A stretch of 64,000 nt of DNA, taken from contig NZ_JAEUFG010000007.1 of NCBI RefSeq assembly GCF_018588585.1, positions 62,001-126,000 on the forward strand. The letters are read 5' to 3'. The notes under the pieces are model-generated. The model ran no database searches and was not told the origin of the DNA. It worked only from the letters and a program-made list of their open reading frames with translations. This document shows positions 18,104 through 26,816 of this stretch, in pieces. The DNA comes from Bacillus sp. SM2101 (lineage in GTDB: Bacteria > Bacillota > Bacilli > Bacillales > SM2101). A program made the translations under genes and the position numbers. How positions within the stretch are numbered: position 1 is the first letter of the stretch; each line of letters starts with the position of its first letter.

Positions 18104-20710
18104 CTATATATTCTCCATTTTTAATTCATCAATAATATTATCTTTTTTTACTTTAGTACTGGAATACAGCATAGATACAACTACAATTAAAAATATAGCA
18201 ATAATAACAATTATCATATCCGCCCAAGGGATCGAAAACTCAAGTTTGATTGTGTTCAACATGGCCCGGTGAATGGCATAGATGATTACGATACTAATTG
18301 GTAAGCCATATAACAAAGACTTTATTCCGTAAAAGAAACTTTCATAATTAATCATTTTGTTAAACTCTTTAGAAGTCATACCAATTGATTTTAGCATTGC
18401 AAATTCTCTTTTACGTAAAGCAATACTAGTTGAAATCGTATTAAATATATTTGCAACTGATATCACTGTTATGAGTATCGTAAATCCATAGGAAAATGCT
18501 TTAATTAATAGCATCAGCTGTTTGTTTTGTTTTCGTTCTACATGAGAACTATAAATAGTGAAATTGGCATCATTTAGCTCTTCGATTTCAGTGTATGTTT
18601 GCATTGGATCGGAAGATGTTAAATAGAGATCCGTAAAAAATCCTTGAACATAATTAGTAGGAAACAGTTGTTCCACTAAGCTTTCTGGTATGACGATTTC
18701 AAATTCAAGGAAATCTATATTAATATCTCCCATTGGATATTGGTCAGTGACGGCTGCTATTTGCACAGAATTTATAAATGTTTCGCCTGCTTGTTTACCA
18801 GTTCCGAAAACTTTGTCAATTAAACTTATTTTCATTTCAGGTTGTGCGTAAATAGATTTTTCTTCAATTATTTGCTGCGTCTTTTCATCTATGTGTTTAA
18901 ATGTATCTATCAATATCACGTTAAGCTGATCAGAAGTCTTCAACTTTTCGGGATCTACATTAATTGATTTAGCATATTTAATGTAGCTATCTTCATCTAG
19001 TACATTTACATCTACGTTATAGAGGATTTTTCCACCTTCTTTTTTACTAGTTGGACCAATCCATTTTTTAGAATCATCAGGTACGATGTTATCATCAATC
19101 CATGAGTATAGATGCATTGTTTTTACAATACTAGCACTCGTCACATTATCTAACGTAGATAAAGGCTTTAACATTGTTGTATCTTCATTTCTAGTTGTTA
19201 TTTGAATGTCATAATTAACGTTCCTTTGTGAAAGTTCTATTGATTTTTGTAAATGATCGGTAAAAAAAGAAACTGTTATAAAAAGGATAATACTCACTAC
19301 AAAAGAAAAGATAGTTACTTGGTACCTTCTTTTATTTCTCTTTACATTTTTCAAACCGATTTCAGCCTGAATTCCAAACAAATTCCGAACAATTTTTGAT
19401 GTTTTTATTTCTTTCCCCGTTAGCTTCACATCTTGAGTTTGGCGTATGGCATCAATAGCTGAAACTTTTGAAGCTTTCCGAGCTGGTAAATAACATGATA
19501 TAAAGATTGTTATTAGTGAAACACCAATTGCAACCAACATTGACATTGGCGTAACGGTTAGCGTTAATAGTTTCTCACCTATATTTAAAGATTGTTGTAT
19601 ATATGTGTTAATGATTGAGAGAGTAATCATTACACCTATTAACCCTATAATAATACCTATTGGAATGCTAATGAAGCCGACAATTGCTGCTTCGAATAAA
19701 ACAGAATTACGTTTTTGAATCTTTGTTGCACCTACACTGCTTAACATACCTAAATATCGAGCACGTTCAGCAAAACTTATGGTAAAGGCATTATAAATTA
19801 AGGCTACCGAGCCAGCGACAATAACCGCTATAATAATGAATTCTGAAGCCAAGATCGTCAATCTCAAGTTTCCTAAACCTGTCACTCCATAATAACCCAA
19901 TAAGTGAGTATTATATTGGATCTTATCAGCATCGATATTATTTTTCTTAGCTAAAGAACTCGAGGTATCATATAAAGATTGACTGACTTTATCTAGAGCT
20001 AAATATGCATCAACTGTTTTGTTTGATGGAAGTAAATTCTCATCTAAATAGCTAATAATCATATATCCAGGTGTCGATAATGTTGACTCCCATGACGGAC
20101 TTTCAATCTCCCCAACAATTGTATAAGGTTTTATTTGTGTATTTTTTAATGTTTCGATGTTAACTCCATTCGCCCTTTGTAATGGTACCATATGGTCTAA
20201 AGGTTCGCTAGCACTCTCACCAGTTACATATCGTTCGCCAATTTCTAATGTTATTTGATCACCAACTTCGTATTTTCCACCTGTATTTGCTACGAGATCT
20301 TTTGAAATAACGACTTCATTATCTGATTTCGGGAACCTTCCAGCAAGTAATTGAAACGGAAATTGGTTATATGCCTGCTCATTATATTCTTTTACGAATA
20401 AATAAGGCTTACTCGTGTTTTCTGCGCCTTCTAAAAGAACAGTCCCAACCTCATTACCAAGCGACATTGCCTTAATATTTTCATCCAGTTTAATACTTTC
20501 AATCTGATCTTTATTAACATCATTGTAGACAACATGCCATTCCCCAGTTTGTTCCATCGCATTTTTTTGCAAGGCACTTATAAATGAGGTCGTAAGCGTC
20601 GCTGCAGCCGTCACCATTGCAACAGAAATAACGATCCCAATAATGGTTACGATTGTACGCCTTTTATTTTTCTTCAAATGCCTAAGGGTTAGTTTGTTAA
20701 TAATATTCAT
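18104..20710 (-). CDS. FtsX/MacB-type ABC transporter permease
   Basis: An 868-residue permease with an N-terminal helix (near residues 18-40), a large extracytoplasmic domain, and a FtsX helix bundle around residues 290-430. A second helix, a second extracellular domain and a C-terminal FtsX bundle (ISVANIFNTISTSIALRKREFAMLKSIGM) follow. The duplicated FtsX layout fits the large permeases that work with LolD-type ATPases and a neighbouring two-component system. Many of these export or sense antimicrobial peptides, as known from Bce and Vex systems. It overlaps the ATPase gene by 4 bp. Confidence 0.9.
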   Translation of the reverse strand: MNIINKLTLRHLKKNKRRTIVTIIGIVISVAMVTAAATLTTSFISALQKNAMEQTGEWHVVYNDVNKDQIESIKLDENIKAMSLGNEVGTVLLEGAENTSKPYLFVKEYNEQAYNQFPFQLLAGRFPKSDNEVVISKDLVANTGGKYEVGDQITLEIGERYVTGESASEPLDHMVPLQRANGVNIETLKNTQIKPYTIVGEIESPSWESTLSTPGYMIISYLDENLLPSNKTVDAYLALDKVSQSLYDTSSSLAKKNNIDADKIQYNTHLLGYYGVTGLGNLRLTILASEFIIIAVIVAGSVALIYNAFTISFAERARYLGMLSSVGATKIQKRNSVLFEAAIVGFISIPIGIIIGLIGVMITLSIINTYIQQSLNIGEKLLTLTVTPMSMLVAIGVSLITIFISCYLPARKASKVSAIDAIRQTQDVKLTGKEIKTSKIVRNLFGIQAEIGLKNVKRNKRRYQVTIFSFVVSIILFITVSFFTDHLQKSIELSQRNVNYDIQITTRNEDTTMLKPLSTLDNVTSASIVKTMHLYSWIDDNIVPDDSKKWIGPTSKKEGGKILYNVDVNVLDEDSYIKYAKSINVDPEKLKTSDQLNVILIDTFKHIDEKTQQIIEEKSIYAQPEMKISLIDKVFGTGKQAGETFINSVQIAAVTDQYPMGDINIDFLEFEIVIPESLVEQLFPTNYVQGFFTDLYLTSSDPMQTYTEIEELNDANFTIYSSHVERKQNKQLMLLIKAFSYGFTILITVISVANIFNTISTSIALRKREFAMLKSIGMTSKEFNKMINYESFFYGIKSLLYGLPISIVIIYAIHRAMLNTIKLEFSIPWADMIIVIIAIFLIVVVSMLYSSTKVKKDNIIDELKMENI

Positions 20711-21390
20711 GGACGAATGACCTCGTTTTTGACAATTCTTCCATCTTCAATAGATATAATTCGATCTGCTTGCAAAGCAATTTTTTCATCATGTGTAATG
20801 ACGATCAATGTTTGGTTATATTTTTTATTAAACAGTTTTAATAAATTTATTACTTCATTACTGTTCTTGCTATCTAGGTTACCTGTCGGCTCATCCGCTA
20901 ACATAATGGTCGGATTACTAATCAATGCTCTTCCGATCGATATTCGTTGTTGTTGTCCACCTGAAAGTTGATTTGGTAAATATCCTAAGCGGTTATTTAG
21001 CCCTATGGTCGTAACGATTTCATTAAGTAGCTTGTTATCTACTTTATGTCCATCGAGTAATAATGGCAACGTAATATTTTCTTCAACGGTTAATATCGGT
21101 ATTAGATTATAAAATTGATAAATTAAGCCTATTTGCCTTCGCCGAAAAACAGCTAATTGAGTCTCGTTTAGCTGATAAATATCGGTGTTATCGACTACTA
21201 CTTTTCCGCTTGAAGGTTTGTCGACACCTCCCAGCATATGAAGTAGTGTTGACTTCCCAGATCCTGACGGTCCAATAATTGCGACAAATTCACCTTTATG
21301 AATCGAAAATGTAACATCATCAAGTGCTTTAACTGCCGTGTCACCTTTACCGTATATTTTAGACAGATTATCTATTTTTAAAATTTCCAA
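20707..21390 (-). CDS. ABC transporter ATP-binding protein, LolD/MacB type
   Basis: A 227-residue ATPase with Walker A GPSGSGKST, Q-loop YQFYNLIPILTVEENI, signature LSGGQQQR and Walker B IMLADEPTGNLD, all standard for the LolD/FtsE branch. The start TTG at 21390 is chosen because GGAGG ends 8 bp before it. A longer TTG start at 21405 would itself form the ribosome site. It lies behind three 11-bp direct repeats at 21432-21464 and its own -10, so it can be induced separately from the sensor genes. Confidence 0.9.
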   Translation of the reverse strand: MEILKIDNLSKIYGKGDTAVKALDDVTFSIHKGEFVAIIGPSGSGKSTLLHMLGGVDKPSSGKVVVDNTDIYQLNETQLAVFRRRQIGLIYQFYNLIPILTVEENITLPLLLDGHKVDNKLLNEIVTTIGLNNRLGYLPNQLSGGQQQRISIGRALISNPTIMLADEPTGNLDSKNSNEVINLLKLFNKKYNQTLIVITHDEKIALQADRIISIEDGRIVKNEVIRP

Positions 21391-21421
21391 TGGTATAACC
21401 TCCAAAAGTCGACGTACTTCT

Positions 21422-21464
21422 AATATAACTGTCTAAAATGACTATCCAATGACTGTAAAATGAC
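21422..21464 (-). promoter_or_regulatory. Three tandem 11-bp direct repeats and -10 box before the ABC genes
   Basis: Three tandem units read, on the plus strand, TCTAAAATGAC (21432-21442), TATCCAATGAC (21443-21453) and TGTAAAATGAC (21454-21464). On the minus strand this is GTCATT repeated every 11 bp. A TATATT -10 follows at 21427-21422, so the repeats cover the -35 zone. This geometry is typical of OmpR-type response regulator activation. The regulator encoded at 22488 is the obvious candidate. Confidence 0.75.
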
Positions 21465-21484
21465 AATATAGTCACCTACTGATA

Positions 21485-22498
21485 TTATATAACTTGTTTA
21501 TAAAACTTAATCAAAAAGCGTGTTCCCTCACCTTCCTTACTCTGAACCTCAATATCACCGTTTTGACTAGTAATGATACTGTAAGCTATCGCTAGACCAA
21601 TACCGATACTATCGGTATTGGCATTTTTTCCTTTATAAAAACGTTTGAAAATATAAGGTATGTCTTCCTTTGGAATCCCTTTACCATTGTCAGCAATGAT
21701 GAGTTCAGTGAACAGCGCATTTTCTGAAAAAGAAATGGTGATTACACCACCGTCAGGCGTGTGTTCCACACAGTTTTTTAATATATTTATAACAGCTTCG
21801 GCTGACCAGTTAAGGTCCCCAAGAAAAGATGTTGTGTCTTCACCATTAATTGATAATACTTGTTCTTTAATATCCATCGGAATCAAAACAGGATCTATTG
21901 ATTTTTGGATAAGGTTTTTCACGTTTATTCGATCCTTTTTGAATTGAACCGTTCCTGCATCGATTTTAGATATCTTTAATAATGAGGAAACAAGCCATTC
22001 AATACGCTCAATTTGAATACGTAGATTATGAGTGAATTCATCTCTTTTTGCTGTTGGCAGCTCATCATCACTTAACAAATCTGTCATTACCATCATTGAG
22101 GTGAGCGGGGTTTTAAGCTGGTGGGAAATATCTGAAATAGCATCAGTTAGCTTGCTTTTGTCTTGTTGCAATAGAGATTTATGCTCCGATAGCATAGACG
22201 TGACCTTATAAATATTGTTCTTTAGTATACTTAACTCACCTTCTTCGTTATCACGGACATCAAGAGTGTAATCACCTGAGCTAATTCGGCGCAAATAATG
22301 AGAGAGCATTTCTATTTCTCGGTATCTCCGGTGTGTAAAAATGAGGGTGATACTAATTAACATTGTGGAACATATGAAAATAAGTACCATTGCACTAATT
22401 GACAACAAACCACCAAGCATCGTTGCACAAAGACTAATCAAACACATAATAAATAAAAACATTTGTACCTCTTTATGACGTAACAAGCTATTCACCAA
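21485..22498 (-). CDS. Sensor histidine kinase
   Basis: A 337-residue kinase with two closely spaced N-terminal membrane helices (about 13-32 and 35-55) and almost no extracellular loop. A HAMP-like linker (LRRISSGDYTLDV) follows, then an H-box with His126 (SDISHQLKTPL) and a C-terminal HATPase with the N-box NILKNCVEHTPDG and G-box DNGKGIP. The intramembrane layout fits kinases that sense through a partner ABC transporter. The GTG start overlaps the response regulator by 11 bp. Confidence 0.9.
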   Translation of the reverse strand: MVNSLLRHKEVQMFLFIMCLISLCATMLGGLLSISAMVLIFICSTMLISITLIFTHRRYREIEMLSHYLRRISSGDYTLDVRDNEEGELSILKNNIYKVTSMLSEHKSLLQQDKSKLTDAISDISHQLKTPLTSMMVMTDLLSDDELPTAKRDEFTHNLRIQIERIEWLVSSLLKISKIDAGTVQFKKDRINVKNLIQKSIDPVLIPMDIKEQVLSINGEDTTSFLGDLNWSAEAVINILKNCVEHTPDGGVITISFSENALFTELIIADNGKGIPKEDIPYIFKRFYKGKNANTDSIGIGLAIAYSIITSQNGDIEVQSKEGEGTRFLIKFYKQVI

Positions 22499-23171
22499 CC
22501 CTATACCCTAACCCACGAATTGTTTTGATTATCGTCGGTTTTTGGGGGTGATCCTCTAGCTTTTCACGTAGTCGCTTAATATAAACGGTTAAAGTGTTAT
22601 CGTTTACAAAATCCCCTGCTACATCCCAAATCTGTTCCAATAGCTGGTTTCTTGAAAGAACTTGACCGATATGGTTAGCGAAGATAAGTAAGAGACGATA
22701 TTCTAAAGCTGTCAAGGTAATTTCCACTCCATTTTTATACACTTTACCTTCATTTGTATTAATTTGAACATTTTCTATTGTAATGACAGATTTTGTCTGT
22801 GTCTGCTTTTGGTATCTTCGTAAAACTGATCTGATCCTTGAAAGTAGCTCACGAATACGAAACGGCTTGGTTATATAATCATCTGCGCCCATGTCTAGAC
22901 CCATTACAACATTAACTTCATCATCAACCGCAGTTAAAAAAATCACCGGAACATCAGCTTGTTTTTTCACAATACGGCATAAATCATACCCACTGCCATC
23001 AGGCAGAGATAAATCAAACAAACATAACGCTAATTCGTCTAATTGATCTGAGAGCTCCTTTTTCGCACATGCAACATCATGACAAAGAATTGTAGAATAG
23101 TTTTCTTCTTGCAAAGAATATTCAAGCCCTGAAGCAATCGTCTTATCATCTTCCACAATCAATATTTTCAT
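22488..23171 (-). CDS. OmpR-family response regulator
   Basis: A 227-residue regulator. The receiver domain has acidic pocket E7-D8-D9, phospho-acceptor Asp53 (FDLSLPDG) and conserved Lys in DDYITKPF. The C-terminal winged helix (ENVQINTNEGKVYKNG to IKTIRGLGYRVGE) is of the PhoB/OmpR type. It is the first gene of the four-gene operon and probably binds the 11-bp repeats in front of the ABC ATPase gene. Confidence 0.93.
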   Translation of the reverse strand: MKILIVEDDKTIASGLEYSLQEENYSTILCHDVACAKKELSDQLDELALCLFDLSLPDGSGYDLCRIVKKQADVPVIFLTAVDDEVNVVMGLDMGADDYITKPFRIRELLSRIRSVLRRYQKQTQTKSVITIENVQINTNEGKVYKNGVEITLTALEYRLLLIFANHIGQVLSRNQLLEQIWDVAGDFVNDNTLTVYIKRLREKLEDHPQKPTIIKTIRGLGYRVGE

Positions 23172-23300
23172 CTCATATTCATCCTATCTATATATTTCTT
23201 ACACTTATTTAAGTTCTAACCTTTGATTAAATAATCTAAACTTATTTTAGTTTTTAAAGATATATCATATGTAAACGAGCTCGGCCAGTCGTAGTTTATG

Positions 23301-23445
23301 GATTTTAACGACTTGATTGTTGTTTCCCAATCAAGTAATGGAATGTATACGACTATCGCTCTCTAAAAAACGATGTTAAATGTATTAACCCCCTTCTTAC
23401 TATGGTAGTTTGGTCAGAATTTCAACAAAGTTTCCGAAAAATGCC
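23301..23445 (-). repeat. MITE-like dispersed repeat, copy D (diverged)
   Basis: In reverse orientation the ends are TTTTAACGACTTGATTGTTG and TTCAACAAAGTTTCCGAAAA-ATGCC, which match the terminal inverted repeats with several changes. Besides this copy and the terminator at 23636, the 23172-23770 gap has no gene. Confidence 0.55.
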
Positions 23446-23635
23446 AGATTTATTTATGAATTACATCCTCCACTGCTATAGGTTGCTTATGATTATTTAT
23501 AGTACGCCAAACCAGTAGTTTATACAAACTACATACCTCCACAAAATCTTTGAGCTAATTTTTAAACTAGGCTATTTAGCATTGATTTTTGTTTTTTGGT
23601 TAAAGATGGAACCTTACCTCACTGCTTTGCTCCAA

Positions 23636-23675
23636 AACAAAATAACCACCTACATAGGAGGTGGCTATTTTTGTT
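23636..23675. terminator. Bidirectional terminator after hmp
   Basis: AATAACCACCT (23641-23651) pairs with AGGTGGCTATT (23659-23669). T-runs or A-runs flank both sides, so it can end transcription on either strand. It is nearest the hmp stop. Confidence 0.75.
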
Positions 23676-23770
23676 ATGTTTTTATTAATATCGATGGCTA
23701 TGATCATGATGAGTAACCCATGCATCTTACCACTCAAATTATAATGATAATCTTCTTTTAGGCACAATCA

Positions 23771-24991
23771 TTATCCTTCCAAATCACTCGCAGGGCCGAA
23801 GAATTCATAATGAATGTTGTCTTGTGGTGCACCTATTTCTTTTAGTAACTGATACACTGTTTTCATAAATGGAAGAGGACCACAGAAATAAAAATCAGCG
23901 TTTGTATTATGAACTATTTGTTGTAACCACTCTAGTGTAATGAATCCTTCATGGTCAAAGGCTTTATTATTTATATCTTCTACCGTTGGAGCATTGTAGC
24001 TATAGTATGCTGAAATTTGTTCATTTTTTGACGTAACAGCACTTACCTCATCCTTCATCGCATGAACATTTCCGTTAATAGCCGCATGGATAAAAGTAAC
24101 TTTACGTTCAGGTTGAGTATCCGCGATCGTATTAAGCATACTTACCATTGGTGTAATTCCTACCCCTCCACTTAATAAGACAACATCATTTTGTACTTCA
24201 GTATTAAGTACGAAATCACCAGCTGGGGCACTGAGGTTTAATATATCCCCTTCTTGTACGTCATCATGTAAATAATTAGAAATTTTACCGTCAGGAATAT
24301 CCCCCTGTCCCGTTTCTCTTTTAACACTTATACGATAATGCCCTTTATTTGGAGCATCTGATAAACTATACTGGCGAATATGAGTGTATTCTTCACCATC
24401 AATGCTACATTTTACACTAATGTATTGACCTGGTATAAAGCTAGAAATAGCTTGTTTATCTTCTGCTTTTAAATAGAAAGATGTGATGACATCACTTTCC
24501 TTGACCTTTTTATCTACAATAAACTTCCTAAAACCTTTCCAACCACCATGGCTTTGTTCAGCTTCATTATACATATCGGCTTCAACTGAAATAAACGCAT
24601 CTGCTATCACACCGTATGCTTTTTCCCATGCATTCATGATTTCGTCTGTCGCGGCGTCACCTAACACATCTTTAATAGCTAATAACAAATGCTTACCTAC
24701 TATCGGATATTGTTCGGCTGTAATTCCTAAACTTCGATGTTTATGGCCAATTTGCTTCACCACAGGAATAATGGCTTCTAAATTATCAATATATTTTGCC
24801 GCATTATATACTGCACTAGCTAATGCTTTTTGTTGTCTGCCTTGCTTTTGATTAGCGTGATTAAAAATATTCAATAATTCAGGATGATTTCCAAACATTA
24901 ATTCATAAAATCTAGTTGTAATAGCTTCACCATGTTCTTCAAGTACTGGAACTGTTGATTTAATAATTTCAATTGTTTTTTGATCTAGCAT
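23771..24991 (-). CDS. hmp: Flavohaemoglobin, nitric oxide dioxygenase
   Basis: A 406-residue fusion of a globin (1-140), an FAD-binding barrel (150-255, RQYSLSD) and a NAD-binding domain (GGVGITPMVSML, then YFCGPLPFM). The haem-pocket residues sit at the canonical positions: TyrB10 = Tyr29, GlnE7 = Gln53, proximal HisF8 = His85. The enzyme converts NO and O2 to nitrate using NADH. The gene is alone on the minus strand behind a 16-bp palindrome at 25063. A nitric oxide synthase gene lies 26 kb away at 50038. Confidence 0.96.
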   Translation of the reverse strand: MLDQKTIEIIKSTVPVLEEHGEAITTRFYELMFGNHPELLNIFNHANQKQGRQQKALASAVYNAAKYIDNLEAIIPVVKQIGHKHRSLGITAEQYPIVGKHLLLAIKDVLGDAATDEIMNAWEKAYGVIADAFISVEADMYNEAEQSHGGWKGFRKFIVDKKVKESDVITSFYLKAEDKQAISSFIPGQYISVKCSIDGEEYTHIRQYSLSDAPNKGHYRISVKRETGQGDIPDGKISNYLHDDVQEGDILNLSAPAGDFVLNTEVQNDVVLLSGGVGITPMVSMLNTIADTQPERKVTFIHAAINGNVHAMKDEVSAVTSKNEQISAYYSYNAPTVEDINNKAFDHEGFITLEWLQQIVHNTNADFYFCGPLPFMKTVYQLLKEIGAPQDNIHYEFFGPASDLEG

Positions 24992-25062
24992 CTTCTATCT
25001 CTCCTAGTCAAGTAGTTATTATCGTTTACAATGTAATTATAGTAAAAACTAAGACCTCGACT

Positions 25063-25078
25063 TGTGATTTGAATCACA
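25063..25078 (-). promoter_or_regulatory. FNR/CRP-like palindrome upstream of hmp
   Basis: TGTGATTTGAATCACA is a perfect 16-bp palindrome 72 bp before the hmp ATG. It matches the TGTGA-N6-TCACA form bound by Fnr/CRP-family proteins. Anaerobic or NO-linked control is plausible but unproven. Confidence 0.6.
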
Positions 25079-25252
25079 TATAATTTGTCTAATTTGTGAC
25101 AATGATTTTCCTTCAAAAAAAACGACCTTTCAGATTCAGATATAAACTCACTGAAATCAGATTAGAATAGCATACGTCTAAACCGAGATAAAACCTCTTA
25201 CAGCTAAAATATACCCTTTTTAATGGAATTTATGTATTTTAAACGTAAAGTA

Positions 25253-25281
25253 TGGACGTTTATTAGTTCTTTCTTTATAAT
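25253..25281 (+). promoter_or_regulatory. Promoter of the recombinase gene
   Basis: TGGACG (25253-25258), 17 bp and TATAAT (25276-25281) form a sigma-A-like promoter. The inverted repeat at 25279-25314 starts inside its -10. Confidence 0.6.
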
Positions 25282-25314
25282 AGTTCCATGAAACATATAT
25301 TTCACGGAACTATT
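25279..25314. other. dif-like inverted repeat (candidate recombination site or operator)
   Basis: Two 15-bp arms, AATAGTTCCATGAAA (25279-25293) and TTTCACGGAACTATT (25300-25314), match with one exception around the 6-bp spacer CATATA. The layout of two arms around a 6-bp centre is that of Xer recombination sites. In streptococci and lactococci the difSL site sits directly upstream of xerS, as here. Overlap with the promoter means an operator is an equal alternative. Confidence 0.6.
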
Positions 25315-25354
25315 AATACGAATATTATAGACTCATAGTTAAGGGTGAACGATT

Positions 25355-26443
25355 ATGTCAATCTTTCATAAGATTAATCAATCAGATGAACTACAAACTT
25401 TAGCAATTGACAATGACTATACTGATGTCGAAAAAAACTATCACTATTTTTCTAACATGCCTCAATTTATACAGGCATATTTAATAAGTAGAATTTCTTT
25501 AAACTATTCAACAAATACAATTCAACGCTACATATACGACTTCAAGTTTTTCTTCGAGTACGTCATCGAAAAAGCGAGTATTGAGCTTAATATGAATGAC
25601 ATTACGTTGGATGATTTTATAGCTTTGGAGCCCTCAGGCGTTAGAAATTACGTTCGTTATCTTGCGATTGAACAAAAAAATAATCCAAAAACAATTAATA
25701 GAAAATTATCAGCGTTAAAATCTGTCTTCTCTTATTTGCAGCAACAAGACGTAATTATAAGTAACCCAATTGAAGGGATCGAAAGACCTAAAGTAGGACG
25801 TTCTGAGCCGGTATTCTTAACAAAACAGGAATGTAGTGAATTATTAACATTTATCAATAACGAAGATAATTATAAATCTAACAGGGAGAAAACTTATCAA
25901 CAGTTATTTAAATATAGAGACATTACAATCATTCACTTAATGATGATGACAGGATTACGGATTTCAGAATTATGTAGCTTACAAGTACATAATATTTCAT
26001 GGCATCGGAAGGAAATTACAGTCATCGGTAAAGGTAGTAAACAAAGAAGTGTCCCCTTATCAGACGACACACTTAACAATATACAATTGTATCTACATAA
26101 GCTTGATGAAGACATTCGTCCCACAAAACCAAATGATCCACTCTTTGTCGGTTATGATTTTAAATTAAAAAAACTAAAACTCGGAATTTCAGTTAGTGCA
26201 GTACAAAAGATGATCAACCGCCATCTAATTAGAGCAAAGGAACACCTGCCATTTTTGACATACAAACATATTACTGCACATAAACTCCGACATAGTTTTG
26301 CAACAGAGCTAGCTCAGCAAGGGGTTGATGTATTAACGATTCAAAATTTATTAGGGCATGAATCTGTTGCAACTACTCAAATTTATGCACATATCCAAAG
26401 CGAAACGAAGAAAAAAGCAATCGCTCTACTTAATGATGGATAG
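25355..26443 (+). CDS. xerS: Tyrosine recombinase, XerS-like
   Basis: A 362-residue site-specific recombinase with an N-terminal SAM-like DNA-clamp domain (about 35-135) and a C-terminal catalytic domain. All six catalytic positions are visible: Arg202 (TGLRISEL), Lys226 (GKGSKQR), His309 and Arg312 (HKLRHSF), His335 (LGHES) and the nucleophile Tyr344 (IYAHI). The extended N-terminus with an NMPQFIQAYL segment resembles single-protein Xer systems (XerS) rather than XerC/D. AAGGGTGA precedes ATG 25355. The dif-like repeat 40 bp upstream supports a self-contained resolution unit. No integrated element is seen beside it. Confidence 0.85.
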   Translation: MSIFHKINQSDELQTLAIDNDYTDVEKNYHYFSNMPQFIQAYLISRISLNYSTNTIQRYIYDFKFFFEYVIEKASIELNMNDITLDDFIALEPSGVRNYVRYLAIEQKNNPKTINRKLSALKSVFSYLQQQDVIISNPIEGIERPKVGRSEPVFLTKQECSELLTFINNEDNYKSNREKTYQQLFKYRDITIIHLMMMTGLRISELCSLQVHNISWHRKEITVIGKGSKQRSVPLSDDTLNNIQLYLHKLDEDIRPTKPNDPLFVGYDFKLKKLKLGISVSAVQKMINRHLIRAKEHLPFLTYKHITAHKLRHSFATELAQQGVDVLTIQNLLGHESVATTQIYAHIQSETKKKAIALLNDG

Positions 26444-26663
26444 ATCATTTGCCTAATGATTGATGTACAATGCTCTAGTTTTATAGAAGGTGAACTACCT
26501 TAACCTTGTCATTTTACGTGTGTATTAGTTGCATAAAAGCATGCGATATCAGCTTAATATAGTGAGTGATGAACGAAATCTTTATTATCCTCTACGCGAA
26601 CAGGTTATACAATCACTCAATATAATCACCACAAATTTATGTTGAGTATTAATCATACAAATA

Positions 26664-26708
26664 AAAAGGACTATATATGTCAGAAATGACACTTATATTA
26701 GTCCTTTT
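26664..26708. terminator. Hairpin between xerS and gerAB-like gene
   Basis: AAAAGGACTA (26664-26673) pairs with TAGTCCTTTT (26699-26708), with inner TGTCA/TGACA. A 62-residue frame crossing it is an artefact of this hairpin. Confidence 0.7.
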
Positions 26709-26816
26709 ATTAGTTGTTTTCATAATCCTAGTAAAAAATACATATCTTCTACCTTCGAAGTTAATACTATACATAAATATAAAATATTTCCTGTTTCAAA
26801 ATATAGGAGAACAATC

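Noticed and set aside
25279-26443. Recombinase as sign of an integrated phage or genomic island
   Set aside because: No phage, plasmid or attachment-site duplication was seen around it, and the neighbours are ordinary chromosomal genes.
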